From VFMC01 sp046331225 (lineage in GTDB: Bacteria; Actinomycetota; Acidimicrobiia; Acidimicrobiales; Ilumatobacteraceae): a stretch of DNA of 64,000 nt. Below the pieces are notes generated by a model that worked only from the letters and a program-made list of their open reading frames with translations, ran no database searches and was not told the origin of the DNA. Each line of letters starts with the position of its first letter. The first letter of the stretch is position 1. The translations under genes and the position numbers were made by a program. Positions 16,054 through 26,631 of the stretch are shown in pieces. The stretch is taken from assembly GCA_046331225.1 (NCBI GenBank), contig JAXLRF010000008.1, positions 186,001 through 250,000 on the forward strand. The letters run 5' to 3'.

Positions 16054-18108
16054 ATGACGAACTCCGGTGCTCCTGTCCTGACCGGCGAACCGTTCCAGGT
16101 GGTCTCCGAGTTCGAGCCGGCCGGCGACCAGCCGAAGGCGATCGAGGCGCTCAGCGCGGGCATCGAGCGCGGCGACCGGTTCCAGACGTTGCTCGGCATC
16201 ACCGGTTCGGGCAAGAGCGCCACCATCGCCTGGACGATCCAGAACGTGCAGCGCCCGACGCTGATCCTGGCGCCCAACAAGTCGCTCGCCGCGCAGCTCG
16301 CACAGGAGATGCGCGAGTTCTTCCCCAACAACCGGGTCGAGTACTTCGTCAGCTACTACGACTACTACCAGCCCGAGGCGTACATCGCGTCGAGCGACAC
16401 CTACATCGAGAAGGACTCGTCGATCAACGACGAGATCGACCGGTTGCGTCACTCCGCAACGGCAGCGCTGCTCACCCGTCGCGACACGATCGTGGTGGCA
16501 TCGGTCAGCTGCATCTACGGCATGGGCAACCCCGAGGAGTACAAGGGGCAGCTGCTCGACCTCAGCGTCGGCGTCGACTACGACCAGCGCAGCATCCTGC
16601 GCCGTCTCGTCGACCTGCAGTTCGACCGCAACGACATGACCCTCGGGCGCGGCAAGTTCCGCGTGCGCGGCGACACCATCGAGGTGCACCCGTCGTACGA
16701 GGAGACGGTGCTGCGCATCGAGATGTTCGGCGACACCGTCGACCGGCTCACGATCATCGACCCGCTCACCGGCGAGCAGCTGCGCGAGCTGAGCCGCACG
16801 CAGATCTTCCCGGCCACCCACTACGTCGCGGGCGACGAGCGGATGCGCAAGGCGGTGCTCGGCATCGAGGCCGAACTGCAGGAGCGGCTCGCCTGGTTCG
16901 AGGCCAACGGCAAGTTGCTCGAGGCGCAGCGGCTGCGCATGCGCACCCAGTACGACCTCGAGATGATCCAGGAGGTCGGCTACTGCAACGGCATCGAGAA
17001 CTACTCGATGCACATCGACGGTCGCACCTACGGCGAGCCGCCGTTCACGCTGCTCGACTACTTCCCGGACGACTACCTGCTGGTCATCGACGAGAGCCAC
17101 GTGGCGGTGCCGCAGCTCCACGGCCAGTACGAGGGCGACCGCAGCCGCAAGGACCAGCTGATCGAGCACGGGTTCCGTCTGCCGAGCGCTCGCGACAACC
17201 GGCCGCTGCGGTTCGACGAGATCATGGAGCGCCTCAACCAGGTGGTGTTCCTGTCAGCCACGCCGGCCGCGTACGAGCTGCGCGTCAGCGAGCAGGTGGT
17301 CGAGCAGATCGTGCGCCCCACCGGTCTGGTCGACCCCGAGGTGATCGTGAAGCCCACCAAGGGTCAGATCGACGACATCATCGAGCAGGTCAACCAACGC
17401 ATCGAGAAGGGCGACCGAGTCCTCATCACCACCCTCACGAAGAAGATGGCCGAGGACCTCACCGACTACCTGCTCGAGCAGGGCCTGCGCGTGCGCTACC
17501 TGCACAGCAACGTCGACACCATCCAGCGCATCGAGCTGTTGCGGGCGCTGCGCCTCGGCGAGTTCGACGTGCTCGTCGGCATCAACCTGCTCCGCGAGGG
17601 TCTCGACCTGCCGGAGGTGAGCCTCGTGTGCATCCTCGACGCCGACAAAGAGGGGTTCCTGCGCAGCGAGACCTCGCTCATCCAGACCATGGGTCGTGCG
17701 GCCCGAAACGTCGACGGTCAGGTGATCATGTACGCCGACACGATCACCGACTCGATGCAGCGCGCGATCGACGAGACGCAACGCCGCCGGCAGCGGCAGA
17801 TCGCGTACAACGAAGAGCACGGCATCGACCCGCAGACGATCCGCAAGGCCGTGGGCGACATCTTGTCGATGCTCGGTCTGTCGAGCGACGGCACGGCGCC
17901 GGTGCCCGGCAAGGACCGCCGTCGGATCAGCGAGCGCGACAAGGTGAAGCGCGACCTCAAGACCCTGCCGCAGCAAGAACTCGCACGTCTGATCCAGACG
18001 CTCGAGGAGGAGATGCACGAGGCCGCCGCCGAGCTCAAGTTCGAGTACGCGGCGCGCCTGCGCGACGAGGTGAACGAGTTGCGACGCGAGCTCCGCGACG
18101 CCGGCTGA
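16054..18108 (+). CDS. uvrB: Excinuclease ABC subunit B
   Basis: 684 residues, full length. Helicase-like damage verification subunit: Walker A ITGSGKSATIAW (about 47-58), beta-hairpin YFVSYYDYYQPEAYI, Walker B DESHVAVPQ, helicase motif VI region MGRAARNVDGQV, and the C-terminal UVR domain (about 640-678) that contacts UvrC. It acts with UvrA to load on lesions and with UvrC to cut. The promoter has a LexA box over the -35 and a TAGGAT -10 next to the ATG, so DNA-damage induction of a leaderless mRNA is likely. uvrA is 5.4 kb downstream and uvrC 10.7 kb downstream on the same strand. Confidence 0.98.
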   Translation: MTNSGAPVLTGEPFQVVSEFEPAGDQPKAIEALSAGIERGDRFQTLLGITGSGKSATIAWTIQNVQRPTLILAPNKSLAAQLAQEMREFFPNNRVEYFVSYYDYYQPEAYIASSDTYIEKDSSINDEIDRLRHSATAALLTRRDTIVVASVSCIYGMGNPEEYKGQLLDLSVGVDYDQRSILRRLVDLQFDRNDMTLGRGKFRVRGDTIEVHPSYEETVLRIEMFGDTVDRLTIIDPLTGEQLRELSRTQIFPATHYVAGDERMRKAVLGIEAELQERLAWFEANGKLLEAQRLRMRTQYDLEMIQEVGYCNGIENYSMHIDGRTYGEPPFTLLDYFPDDYLLVIDESHVAVPQLHGQYEGDRSRKDQLIEHGFRLPSARDNRPLRFDEIMERLNQVVFLSATPAAYELRVSEQVVEQIVRPTGLVDPEVIVKPTKGQIDDIIEQVNQRIEKGDRVLITTLTKKMAEDLTDYLLEQGLRVRYLHSNVDTIQRIELLRALRLGEFDVLVGINLLREGLDLPEVSLVCILDADKEGFLRSETSLIQTMGRAARNVDGQVIMYADTITDSMQRAIDETQRRRQRQIAYNEEHGIDPQTIRKAVGDILSMLGLSSDGTAPVPGKDRRRISERDKVKRDLKTLPQQELARLIQTLEEEMHEAAAELKFEYAARLRDEVNELRRELRDAG

Positions 18109-18124
18109 GCCAGGGCCGGGCGGC

Positions 18125-18130
18125 TAGCAT
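18125..18130 (+). promoter_or_regulatory. -10 element TAGCAT, start of a long leader
   Basis: TAGCAT lies 5 nt before an ATG at 18136 that begins a 28-codon ORF, and about 170 nt before the main ATG at 18302. Confidence 0.45.
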
Positions 18131-18135
18131 CGCTC

Positions 18136-18222
18136 ATGGCGACACGCCTCGCCGGACTCTCTCCTCGGCACCCGCGCCGCCGAGCTCTGGAGAGCAGAGG
18201 GGACCTCGAGTGCTCGGCGTGA
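18136..18222 (+). CDS. Leaderless 28-residue leader peptide (uORF)
   Basis: ATG to TGA, encoding a 28-residue Arg-rich peptide with central SPRHPRRRALESRG and a Cys three residues before the end. The ATG sits 5 nt after a TAGCAT -10 box, the same arrangement as the leaderless genes here. The DNA of the ORF also folds: CTCTCC...GGAGAG around a TCGGC/GCCGA stem. It lies in the 5' leader of the DUF4287 gene. Short leaderless uORFs with Cys near the end act as attenuators in mycobacteria; that role here is inference. It could be non-coding. Confidence 0.4.
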   Translation: MATRLAGLSPRHPRRRALESRGDLECSA

Positions 18223-18301
18223 CGGAACCGGTGTGTCCCTGCGCGGCCACCGACGAGCGCGGGTCGTCGGCGGAGCGCGCCGACACACGAGGTGACCTCA
18301 C

Positions 18302-18997
18302 ATGACCACACACGAATCCTTCAAACGCCGCGTCCGTGAGCGGATGGAGAAGACCGGCGAGCGGTACGGCGCCGCCCGACGCGCCCTGCTCGGCGGCCTC
18401 GCTCCTTCCCCGACCGCGCCTCGCCTCGGACCGGACGGCCGGCGGGTGCGAGTGACCGAGCCCGAGGTGGACGACGCCTCGATCCTGCGGGCGACGGGCA
18501 GGGACTGGGACGAGTGGTGCGACCTCATCGACGCCTGGCCGGGCCACGACGGCGGCCACGTTGCGATCGCCGCGTACGTCGCCGACACCTACGGCGTCGA
18601 TGGTTGGTGGGGCCAGGGTGTCACGGTGGGATACGAACGCATCACCGGTCGTCGAGTCGTGAACCAGATGGCCGACGGCACGTTCAGCGCGGGCAAGTCG
18701 AAGACGGTGACCGTCGACCTCGACGAGCTGCGTGCTGCGATCGTCGACGAGCGCGATCATGCGGAGCTGTTCCCGGGCCTCGAGACGCGCGTGCGCTCGA
18801 AGCCGACGAGCAAGGCGTTGCGTGTGGGGATCGCGATCGACGGCAGCGAGGTGGGCTCGGTGCTGTTCTCGTTCGCGCCGAAGGCGGGCGGACGTGTGGC
18901 GATCAGCGTGAGCCACGACGGGCTGCCCGATTCGGCCGCCGTCGAGCGGTGGAAGGCCTACTGGAGCGACTGGCTGGTGGCCATCGACGCGGGGTGA
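18302..18997 (+). CDS. DUF4287 domain protein with SRPBCC-like C-terminus
   Basis: 231 residues. N-terminal basic helix (ESFKRRVRERMEKTGERYGAAR), then a DUF4287-type block (about 60-115: RATGRDWDEWCDLIDAW, HVAIAAYVADTYGVDGWWGQGVTVGYE) and the conserved follow-on NQMADGTFSAGKSKTV, leading into a beta-rich SRPBCC-like half. Function is unknown; similar proteins are cytosolic. A GAGGTGA SD lies 7 nt upstream (18289-18295), consistent with a leadered mRNA starting near 18137. The TGA stop is fused back to back with the LysR stop: bases 18995-19000 read TGATCA, so there is no intergenic base. Confidence 0.85.
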   Translation: MTTHESFKRRVRERMEKTGERYGAARRALLGGLAPSPTAPRLGPDGRRVRVTEPEVDDASILRATGRDWDEWCDLIDAWPGHDGGHVAIAAYVADTYGVDGWWGQGVTVGYERITGRRVVNQMADGTFSAGKSKTVTVDLDELRAAIVDERDHAELFPGLETRVRSKPTSKALRVGIAIDGSEVGSVLFSFAPKAGGRVAISVSHDGLPDSAAVERWKAYWSDWLVAIDAG

Positions 18998-19903
18998 TCA
19001 GCGCAACGTGGTGGCGGCGTCGTGCAGCGCCGCCACCACGGCTCGCACCGCCGGCGACTCCTCCATCGTCTGGCGGAACACCACCGAGATCTCGCGCCAC
19101 GGTTCGGGGTCGCGCACCTGCAGCGCCCGTACCGTCGGCGGCAGGGGAGCACGGCCGAGGCGGGGCACCAGCGCGATCCCGAGCCCGGCGGCGACGAGCG
19201 CGACGTGCGTCTCGAACTCTCCCGACCGGTGGACGATCTGCGGCAGCGTGCCGCTGCCGTCGTGCATGCGCATCAGCCACTCGCGACAGATCGTGCCCTC
19301 GGGGGTGGCGATCCATCGCTCGCCGTGCAGCTCGTGTGGCCGCACGGTGCGCCGGTTGGCCAGTCGGTGGGTGGCGGGCACGAGCAGGTCGGCCGCGTCG
19401 ATCGCGATGGGGGTGCGCACCACGTGCTCGGGCACCGACAGCGGCACCTCGCCCCAGCTGTGCACCACCCCGACATCGCTCTGGCCGGTGGCGACCAGGT
19501 CGATCGCCTCCCACGGGTCGCGTTCGAGCAGGTGCACGTCGAGGCCGGGGTGCTGGTCGATCAGACGGGGGAGCGCGACCGTGACCAGGCCCCGCACAGC
19601 CGTCGCGAACGCGACGAGACGGATGGTGCCGGTGACCGTGCCGGCCCGCTGGTGCAGGCCCGCCTCGAGCACCTCGAGCTCGTCGAGCAGGCGGGTGCCG
19701 CGCTCGACCAGCGAGCGTCCCTCGTGCGTGAGCACCACTCCACGGCCCACCCGTTCGAGCAGGCCGACGCCGACCTGCCGTTCGAGTCGCTTGATCTGCT
19801 GGCTCACCGCGCTCGGTGTGAAGCCGAGCGCTGCGGCGGCGGCACCGACGGAACCCTGCTGTTGCACGGCTCGCAGCGAGGCGACCGCATCGAGATCGAT
19901 CAT
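18998..19903 (-). CDS. LysR-type transcriptional regulator
   Basis: 301 residues. N-terminal winged HTH (1-65; SLRAVQQQGSVGAAAAALGFTPSAVSQQI, KRLERQVGVGLLERV) and a substrate-binding effector domain (about 88-295). The ATG start overlaps the edge of a perfect palindrome TGTAGC-AAC-GCTACA, in which the -10 of its own promoter lies, so autoregulation is likely. The divergent EamA transporter gene is the probable target, since LysR regulators often control a divergently transcribed exporter. The effector is unknown. Confidence 0.94.
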   Translation of the reverse strand: MIDLDAVASLRAVQQQGSVGAAAAALGFTPSAVSQQIKRLERQVGVGLLERVGRGVVLTHEGRSLVERGTRLLDELEVLEAGLHQRAGTVTGTIRLVAFATAVRGLVTVALPRLIDQHPGLDVHLLERDPWEAIDLVATGQSDVGVVHSWGEVPLSVPEHVVRTPIAIDAADLLVPATHRLANRRTVRPHELHGERWIATPEGTICREWLMRMHDGSGTLPQIVHRSGEFETHVALVAAGLGIALVPRLGRAPLPPTVRALQVRDPEPWREISVVFRQTMEESPAVRAVVAALHDAATTLR

Positions 19904-19917
19904 GTAGCAACGCTACA
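19903..19917. promoter_or_regulatory. LysR-type operator overlapping a leaderless -10
   Basis: TGTAGC AAC GCTACA is a perfect 6-3-6 palindrome with T-N11-A-like ends. On the minus strand it contains TAGCGT (19910-19915), 6 nt before the LysR ATG. Binding would cover the -10 and the start site. Confidence 0.6.
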
Positions 19918-19976
19918 CAGAATCCGGCAGATCAATTCGCTGGTGCTTCACGGTCGGTTCGGGCACGCTCGACCAC

Positions 19977-20882
19977 GTGAACCGACGCGACACCCTCCTC
20001 GCCGCCCTCGTGGTCACCGTCTGGGGCTTCAACTTCGTGGTGATCCAATGGGGCATGCACGGTGTGCCGCCGCTGCTGTTCGCAGCGATCCGCTTCACCG
20101 TGGTGCTCCTGCCGGCGATCTTCCTGGTGCCTCGTCCGGACGCGCCGTGGCGGACGATCCTCGGCGTCGGCACCTTCATGTCGCTCGGCCAGTTCGGCCT
20201 GCTCTACTCGTCGATGCACGCCGGCATGCCGCCCGGGTTGGCGGCCCTGGTGCTGCAGGCGCAGGTGATCCTGACGATCGTGCTGGCCGCCGGTGTGCTG
20301 CGCGAGCGGCCGACGGCGTGGCAGGTGGCCGGCGTCGCCGTGGGCACCGTGGGACTCGTCGTGGTGGGCATCGGACGCGGCGGTCACGTGACCGTCGGTG
20401 CGTTGGCGCTGTGTGTGCTGGCCGGGTTGTCGTGGGCGATCGGCAACGTGATCTCGCGCTCGTCGGGCATCAAGGGCGGGCTCTCGCTCACGGTGTGGTC
20501 GGCGTTGGTGGTGCCCGTGCCGCTGTTGGCGTTGTCGCTGGTGCTGGACGGCCCGCACGACGTCGCCGATGCGATCTCGCACTTCGGGTGGCGGTCGATC
20601 GTCTCGACCCTCTACACGTCGGGACTCGCGTCGATCTTCGGCTACGCCGTGTTCAACGGGCTCCTGTCGAAGTACCCGCCCTCGGCGGTGGTGCCCTGGG
20701 CGTTGTGGGCGCCGGCCGTGGCGATGGCCGCCGGTTGGGCGTTGCTCGACCAGCGGCCCAACGGTGCCGAGCTCGCCGGTGGCGCCCTGCTGTTGGTCGG
20801 GGTGCTCGTCGCGCTGCGCCAGGGGGCGAGACCCGTGGTGCCGACGGTGCCGGCAGCCGAGGTGGCTACAGCAGCACCGTGA
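19977..20882 (+). CDS. EamA-family (DMT) transporter
   Basis: 301 residues with ten hydrophobic segments in two EamA repeats (about 5-135 and 142-280). The N-terminal RRDTLLAALVVTVWGFNFVVIQWGM and LLFAAIRFTVVLLPAIF match the amino-acid/metabolite exporter subgroup (EamA/RhaT). Inner-membrane efflux of a small metabolite is expected; the substrate is not inferable. GTG start chosen at the onset of the first membrane helix. Divergent from the LysR gene (73 nt). Its last 17 nt overlap the 3' end of the convergent DUF445 gene. Confidence 0.92.
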   Translation: MNRRDTLLAALVVTVWGFNFVVIQWGMHGVPPLLFAAIRFTVVLLPAIFLVPRPDAPWRTILGVGTFMSLGQFGLLYSSMHAGMPPGLAALVLQAQVILTIVLAAGVLRERPTAWQVAGVAVGTVGLVVVGIGRGGHVTVGALALCVLAGLSWAIGNVISRSSGIKGGLSLTVWSALVVPVPLLALSLVLDGPHDVADAISHFGWRSIVSTLYTSGLASIFGYAVFNGLLSKYPPSAVVPWALWAPAVAMAAGWALLDQRPNGAELAGGALLLVGVLVALRQGARPVVPTVPAAEVATAAP

Positions 20883-22119
20883 GCACGTGGATGAGCAGGC
20901 CGGCCAGGCCGCCCACCACCGTGCCGTTGATGCGGATGAACTGCAGGTCGCGGCCGACCTGCAGCTCGAGCCGCTTGCTGGTGCTCTCGGCGTCCCAGCG
21001 CTCGACCGTGGTCGAGATCATGTTCGCCACCTCGTGGCGGTAGTTGGCCACCACGTAACCGCCGGCCGATGCCACCCACCGGTCGACCTTGCCCTGCAGA
21101 TCGGGCTCGTCGCGCAGCCGTTGTCCGAGCAGCGCCAGGCTGGTGGTCATGCGTCGGCGCAGCTCGCTGTCGGGATCGACCGCTGCCTGGTCGAGCGAGC
21201 GCTTCACCTCGCCCCACAGCGATGCGATCCACGCGCGCACGTCGGGGTGTGCGAGCAGCTCGTCTTTCAGTTCCTCGCCCTTCGCGACCAGCTCGGGGTC
21301 GTCGCGGAGCCGTTGCGCGAACGCCACCACGCGCTGCTCGATCGAGCGACGCACCTCGTGGCTCGGATCACGCGAGACGTCGTCGAGGAAGCGGTGCACG
21401 CCGGTGTAGATCTTGTCGAAGATGCGGTCGTCGATGCTCTCGGGCACCCACCACGGCGACTCGTGCTGCAGCCGGTCGCGGAACGTCGCCCGGTTGTCGT
21501 CGAGGAAGTTGCGCAACCCGACGAGCGTGGCGTCGAAGAGGCGCTGGTGATGTCCGCCCTCGACGGCCAGGTCGACCGCACGGCCGAGGAGGGGAGCGAC
21601 CGGCGTGGCACGGATGCGGCGTTCGACCATGGCCTCGATCGATCCGGAGATCGCCGCGTCGTCGACCACCTCGAGCGCGCCGCGGATCACGTCACCGGCC
21701 GCGGACGACGCGCGTCTCGCGTTGGCGGGTTGGGCGAGCCAGTCGCCGAGACGTGCACCGACGTGGGCGCGGGCGAGCCGCTCGTTGAGCAACTCCTCGG
21801 TGAGGAAGTTCTCCTGCACGAACTGCCCGAGCGACTCGCCGATCTGGTCCTTGCGCTTGGGGATGATCGCCGTGTGCGGGATCGGCAGGCCGAGCGGGTG
21901 GCGGAACAAGGCGGTGACCGCGAACCAGTCTGCCAGTGCGCCGACCATGGCCGCCTCGGCGAAGGCCTCGACGTACTCGAGCCAGCCGGCTCGGTCGCGG
22001 AAACTGCGAGCGAGCACGAACACGATCGCCACGGCGACCAGCAGGCCGGTGGCGACGAGCTTCATCCGGCGGAGCTCGCCGGCGCGCTGCTGGTCGAGCG
22101 TGGGGGTGCTGCCGGCCAT
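20866..22119 (-). CDS. DUF445 family membrane protein
   Basis: 417 residues. One N-terminal membrane helix (about 21-42), the family hallmark ALADWFAVTALFRHPLGLPIPHTAIIP (about 62-88) and NFLTEELLN, a long helical middle, and a C-terminal membrane helix (about 395-415; FIRINGTVVGGLAGLLIHVL). DUF445 proteins have no established function. The ATG lies 8 nt after a TAACGT -10 (22128-22133) so the mRNA is probably leaderless. Confidence 0.92.
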   Translation of the reverse strand: MAGSTPTLDQQRAGELRRMKLVATGLLVAVAIVFVLARSFRDRAGWLEYVEAFAEAAMVGALADWFAVTALFRHPLGLPIPHTAIIPKRKDQIGESLGQFVQENFLTEELLNERLARAHVGARLGDWLAQPANARRASSAAGDVIRGALEVVDDAAISGSIEAMVERRIRATPVAPLLGRAVDLAVEGGHHQRLFDATLVGLRNFLDDNRATFRDRLQHESPWWVPESIDDRIFDKIYTGVHRFLDDVSRDPSHEVRRSIEQRVVAFAQRLRDDPELVAKGEELKDELLAHPDVRAWIASLWGEVKRSLDQAAVDPDSELRRRMTTSLALLGQRLRDEPDLQGKVDRWVASAGGYVVANYRHEVANMISTTVERWDAESTSKRLELQVGRDLQFIRINGTVVGGLAGLLIHVLTVLL

Positions 22120-22127
22120 CGCCGGCC

Positions 22128-22133
22128 ACGTTA
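22128..22133 (-). promoter_or_regulatory. -10 element TAACGT, leaderless promoter of DUF445 gene
   Basis: Minus-strand TAACGT ends 8 nt before the ATG at 22119. Confidence 0.55.
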
Positions 22134-22161
22134 CGGCGGCGAACGACCGCGTGCGCCGTCG

Positions 22162-22225
22162 CCCGAGTGCCAGCCGCCCACCCGAGTGTCAGCCGCCCAC
22201 CGGAGTGTCAGCCGCGCACCCGAGT
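22162..22225. repeat. 19-bp tandem direct repeat, about 3.4 copies
   Basis: Units start at 22162, 22181, 22200 and 22219 (partial). Consensus CCCGAGTGTCAGCCGCCCA. The array sits between the DUF445 promoter and the 3' end of the EAL gene. Confidence 0.75.
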
Positions 22226-22262
22226 GCGTGGCGAACCCCCGGGTGGACCTGTGGCCCTCGGA

Positions 22263-23327
22263 TCACCAGCTGCCGACGAGCGGCTCGCCGAGCACGGCGC
22301 TCAGCGACGACGCCGGCTGCGGCACCGCGAACAGGTAGCCCTGTCCGAATCGGCAGCCGAGCTGTACCAGCCGATCGCACTGCGTCTGGGTCTCGACGCC
22401 TTCGGCGATCACCTCGATCTCGTGGGACGCGGCTTCGGCGAGGATCCGCTGGATCTCCAACCGCTCGCGCTCGGTGCCCGTGACCTGCTGCACGTAGCGG
22501 CGGTCGAGCTTGGCACCCGAGATCGGGATGCCCGACAGCTGCTCGAGTGCGGCGAAGCTGTGCGGCACGTCGTCCAGCAGGAGCTTGACGCCGAGGTCGA
22601 CCAGCTTGCGCAGCTGGTCGAGGGCGCCGGGCGTGAGGCGATAGGCGATGCGCTCGTTGAGCTCGATCGTCACCGCGTCGCTCTCGATGTCGTACTGGCG
22701 CAGACGCTGCGCGACCAGTTCGGCCAGGCCGTGCTCGGGCACGCCGGCGAACTCGAGGTTGAGCGCGGCGCTGAGGTCGGGGATGCGGTGGCTGAAGTCC
22801 GACAGGAACTGCAGCGACGACTCGAGCATCCGGTCGAACAGCGAGAGCATCGCTGGCGGCGTCGAGTAGGCGTCCAGGAACGAGTCGGGGCCCAGCACGC
22901 CGTCCGCCGTCTGCATGCGGGCGAGCGCCTCGATCGCGACCACCTCGCCCGTCGACAGCTCGACGATCGGCTGGAAGTAGGCGATCATCCGGCCGTCCAG
23001 CTCCCCGGGGGGCGTGGGAACCAGGTCGGCCGGGTCGTGGGCCAGCACGACGCTGCGGGTCTCGGCCTCGGCGATCGCGCCGAGCGCCCCCGCCACGGCC
23101 GCGCCGAGCCGCTGGTAGCGGGACGGGTCGACCGGGTCGTGCAGGCAGAGGAAGGCGAGCGCGGTGCCGTCGTGACCGGGGACGCCGAACGCCGTCCCCA
23201 CCGGGGACGCGTTGAGCGACCAGGCCGCGTCGGTCTCCTGGTGCAGGTACTGCAACAGGTGCAGACCGATGCGGCTCAGCGCAGCGTCGAGGCTCGGACT
23301 TCCAACCATCGAGGTGACTATCGGCAC
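22263..23327 (-). CDS. EAL-domain protein (c-di-GMP phosphodiesterase or sensor)
   Basis: 354 residues: an N-terminal GAF/PAS-like region (1-110) and an EAL domain (about 113-350). The EAL signature is EALARM; metal and catalytic positions are visible as Asn in ALNLEF, Glu in IELNERI, the Asp pair in LLLDDVP, Lys in AKLDRR, Glu in AEGVE and Gln in GQGYLF. Loop 6, normally DDFGTGYSS, is DDVPHSFAA here, so activity may be reduced or the protein may only bind c-di-GMP. No GGDEF domain is present. GTG at 23327 or ATG at 23309 may be the start. Cytosolic. Confidence 0.9.
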   Translation of the reverse strand: MPIVTSMVGSPSLDAALSRIGLHLLQYLHQETDAAWSLNASPVGTAFGVPGHDGTALAFLCLHDPVDPSRYQRLGAAVAGALGAIAEAETRSVVLAHDPADLVPTPPGELDGRMIAYFQPIVELSTGEVVAIEALARMQTADGVLGPDSFLDAYSTPPAMLSLFDRMLESSLQFLSDFSHRIPDLSAALNLEFAGVPEHGLAELVAQRLRQYDIESDAVTIELNERIAYRLTPGALDQLRKLVDLGVKLLLDDVPHSFAALEQLSGIPISGAKLDRRYVQQVTGTERERLEIQRILAEAASHEIEVIAEGVETQTQCDRLVQLGCRFGQGYLFAVPQPASSLSAVLGEPLVGSW

Positions 23328-23436
23328 CCGATCGGCGGATCTTCAATCTTTCTGCTCCCGATTCTCGGGAATCCCTGAGTGTTCCTTCGAAACCACCACC
23401 GATCGTGGTGGTGATCGGGCGCGATTCCGCGTCGAC

Positions 23437-23450
23437 AGAACGTGTGTTCG
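23437..23450 (+). promoter_or_regulatory. LexA (SOS) box upstream of uvrA
   Basis: AGAACGTGTGTTCG contains GAAC-N4-GTTC and matches the SOS consensus except the first base. It covers the -35 region, 15 nt before a TAGCCT -10. Confidence 0.8.
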
Positions 23451-23464
23451 GGGTGGCCCCGCAC

Positions 23465-23470
23465 TAGCCT
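23465..23470 (+). promoter_or_regulatory. -10 element TAGCCT of uvrA
   Basis: TAGCCT ends 9 nt before the ATG at 23480; the same hexamer is used before uvrC and the gene at 31894. Confidence 0.55.
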
Positions 23471-23479
23471 TGGCCAGCA

Positions 23480-26377
<2,898 letters not shown>

Positions 26378-26395
26378 CCCGTCGGGCCGGCCGGA

Positions 26396-26561
26396 GTTCG
26401 TGAGTGAGCGGTCCTCCTGCGGGTCCTGTGGCTCACGGACGTTCGGGTCGGTGAGCGTGAGGTCGTCGGGACGGACCTGCAGCTCACGGACGGCGGGGTT
26501 CGTGAGTCGGAGGTCGTTGGGCGGGCCCTGTGGCTCGCGGACGCCCGGGTGCGTGAGCCGG
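26396..26561. repeat. Tandem 51-bp hairpin units, array 1 (three and a part)
   Basis: Units start at 26396, 26447, 26498 and 26549, an exact 51-bp period. Each begins near GTTCGTGAG and carries the inverse CTCACGGAC about 36 nt later, so each unit can fold as a hairpin; the inner arms also pair (AGGTC...GACCT type). The array starts 19 nt after the uvrA stop. Related arrays are at 31685 and 60500. Confidence 0.85.
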
Positions 26562-26631
26562 GTGGTGGTGGCACCCGGTCGCAGTGCCAATGGCGTCGTC
26601 CGCGCCGAGCGGTGTCTGTGACACTGGCGAG

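Noticed and set aside
18137..18301. A glycine (gcvT) riboswitch
   Set aside because: The CTCTGGAGAG stretch resembles its linker, but the two aptamer cores (CCGAAG and the CTCAGGCAAAAGGAC type) are absent.
26396..26561. A CRISPR array in the regularly spaced repeats (also 31685-31858 and 60500-60775)
   Set aside because: The parts between conserved boxes are themselves related (AGGTC...GACCT pairing) rather than unique spacers, unit lengths alternate between 39 and 51, and no cas gene is near.
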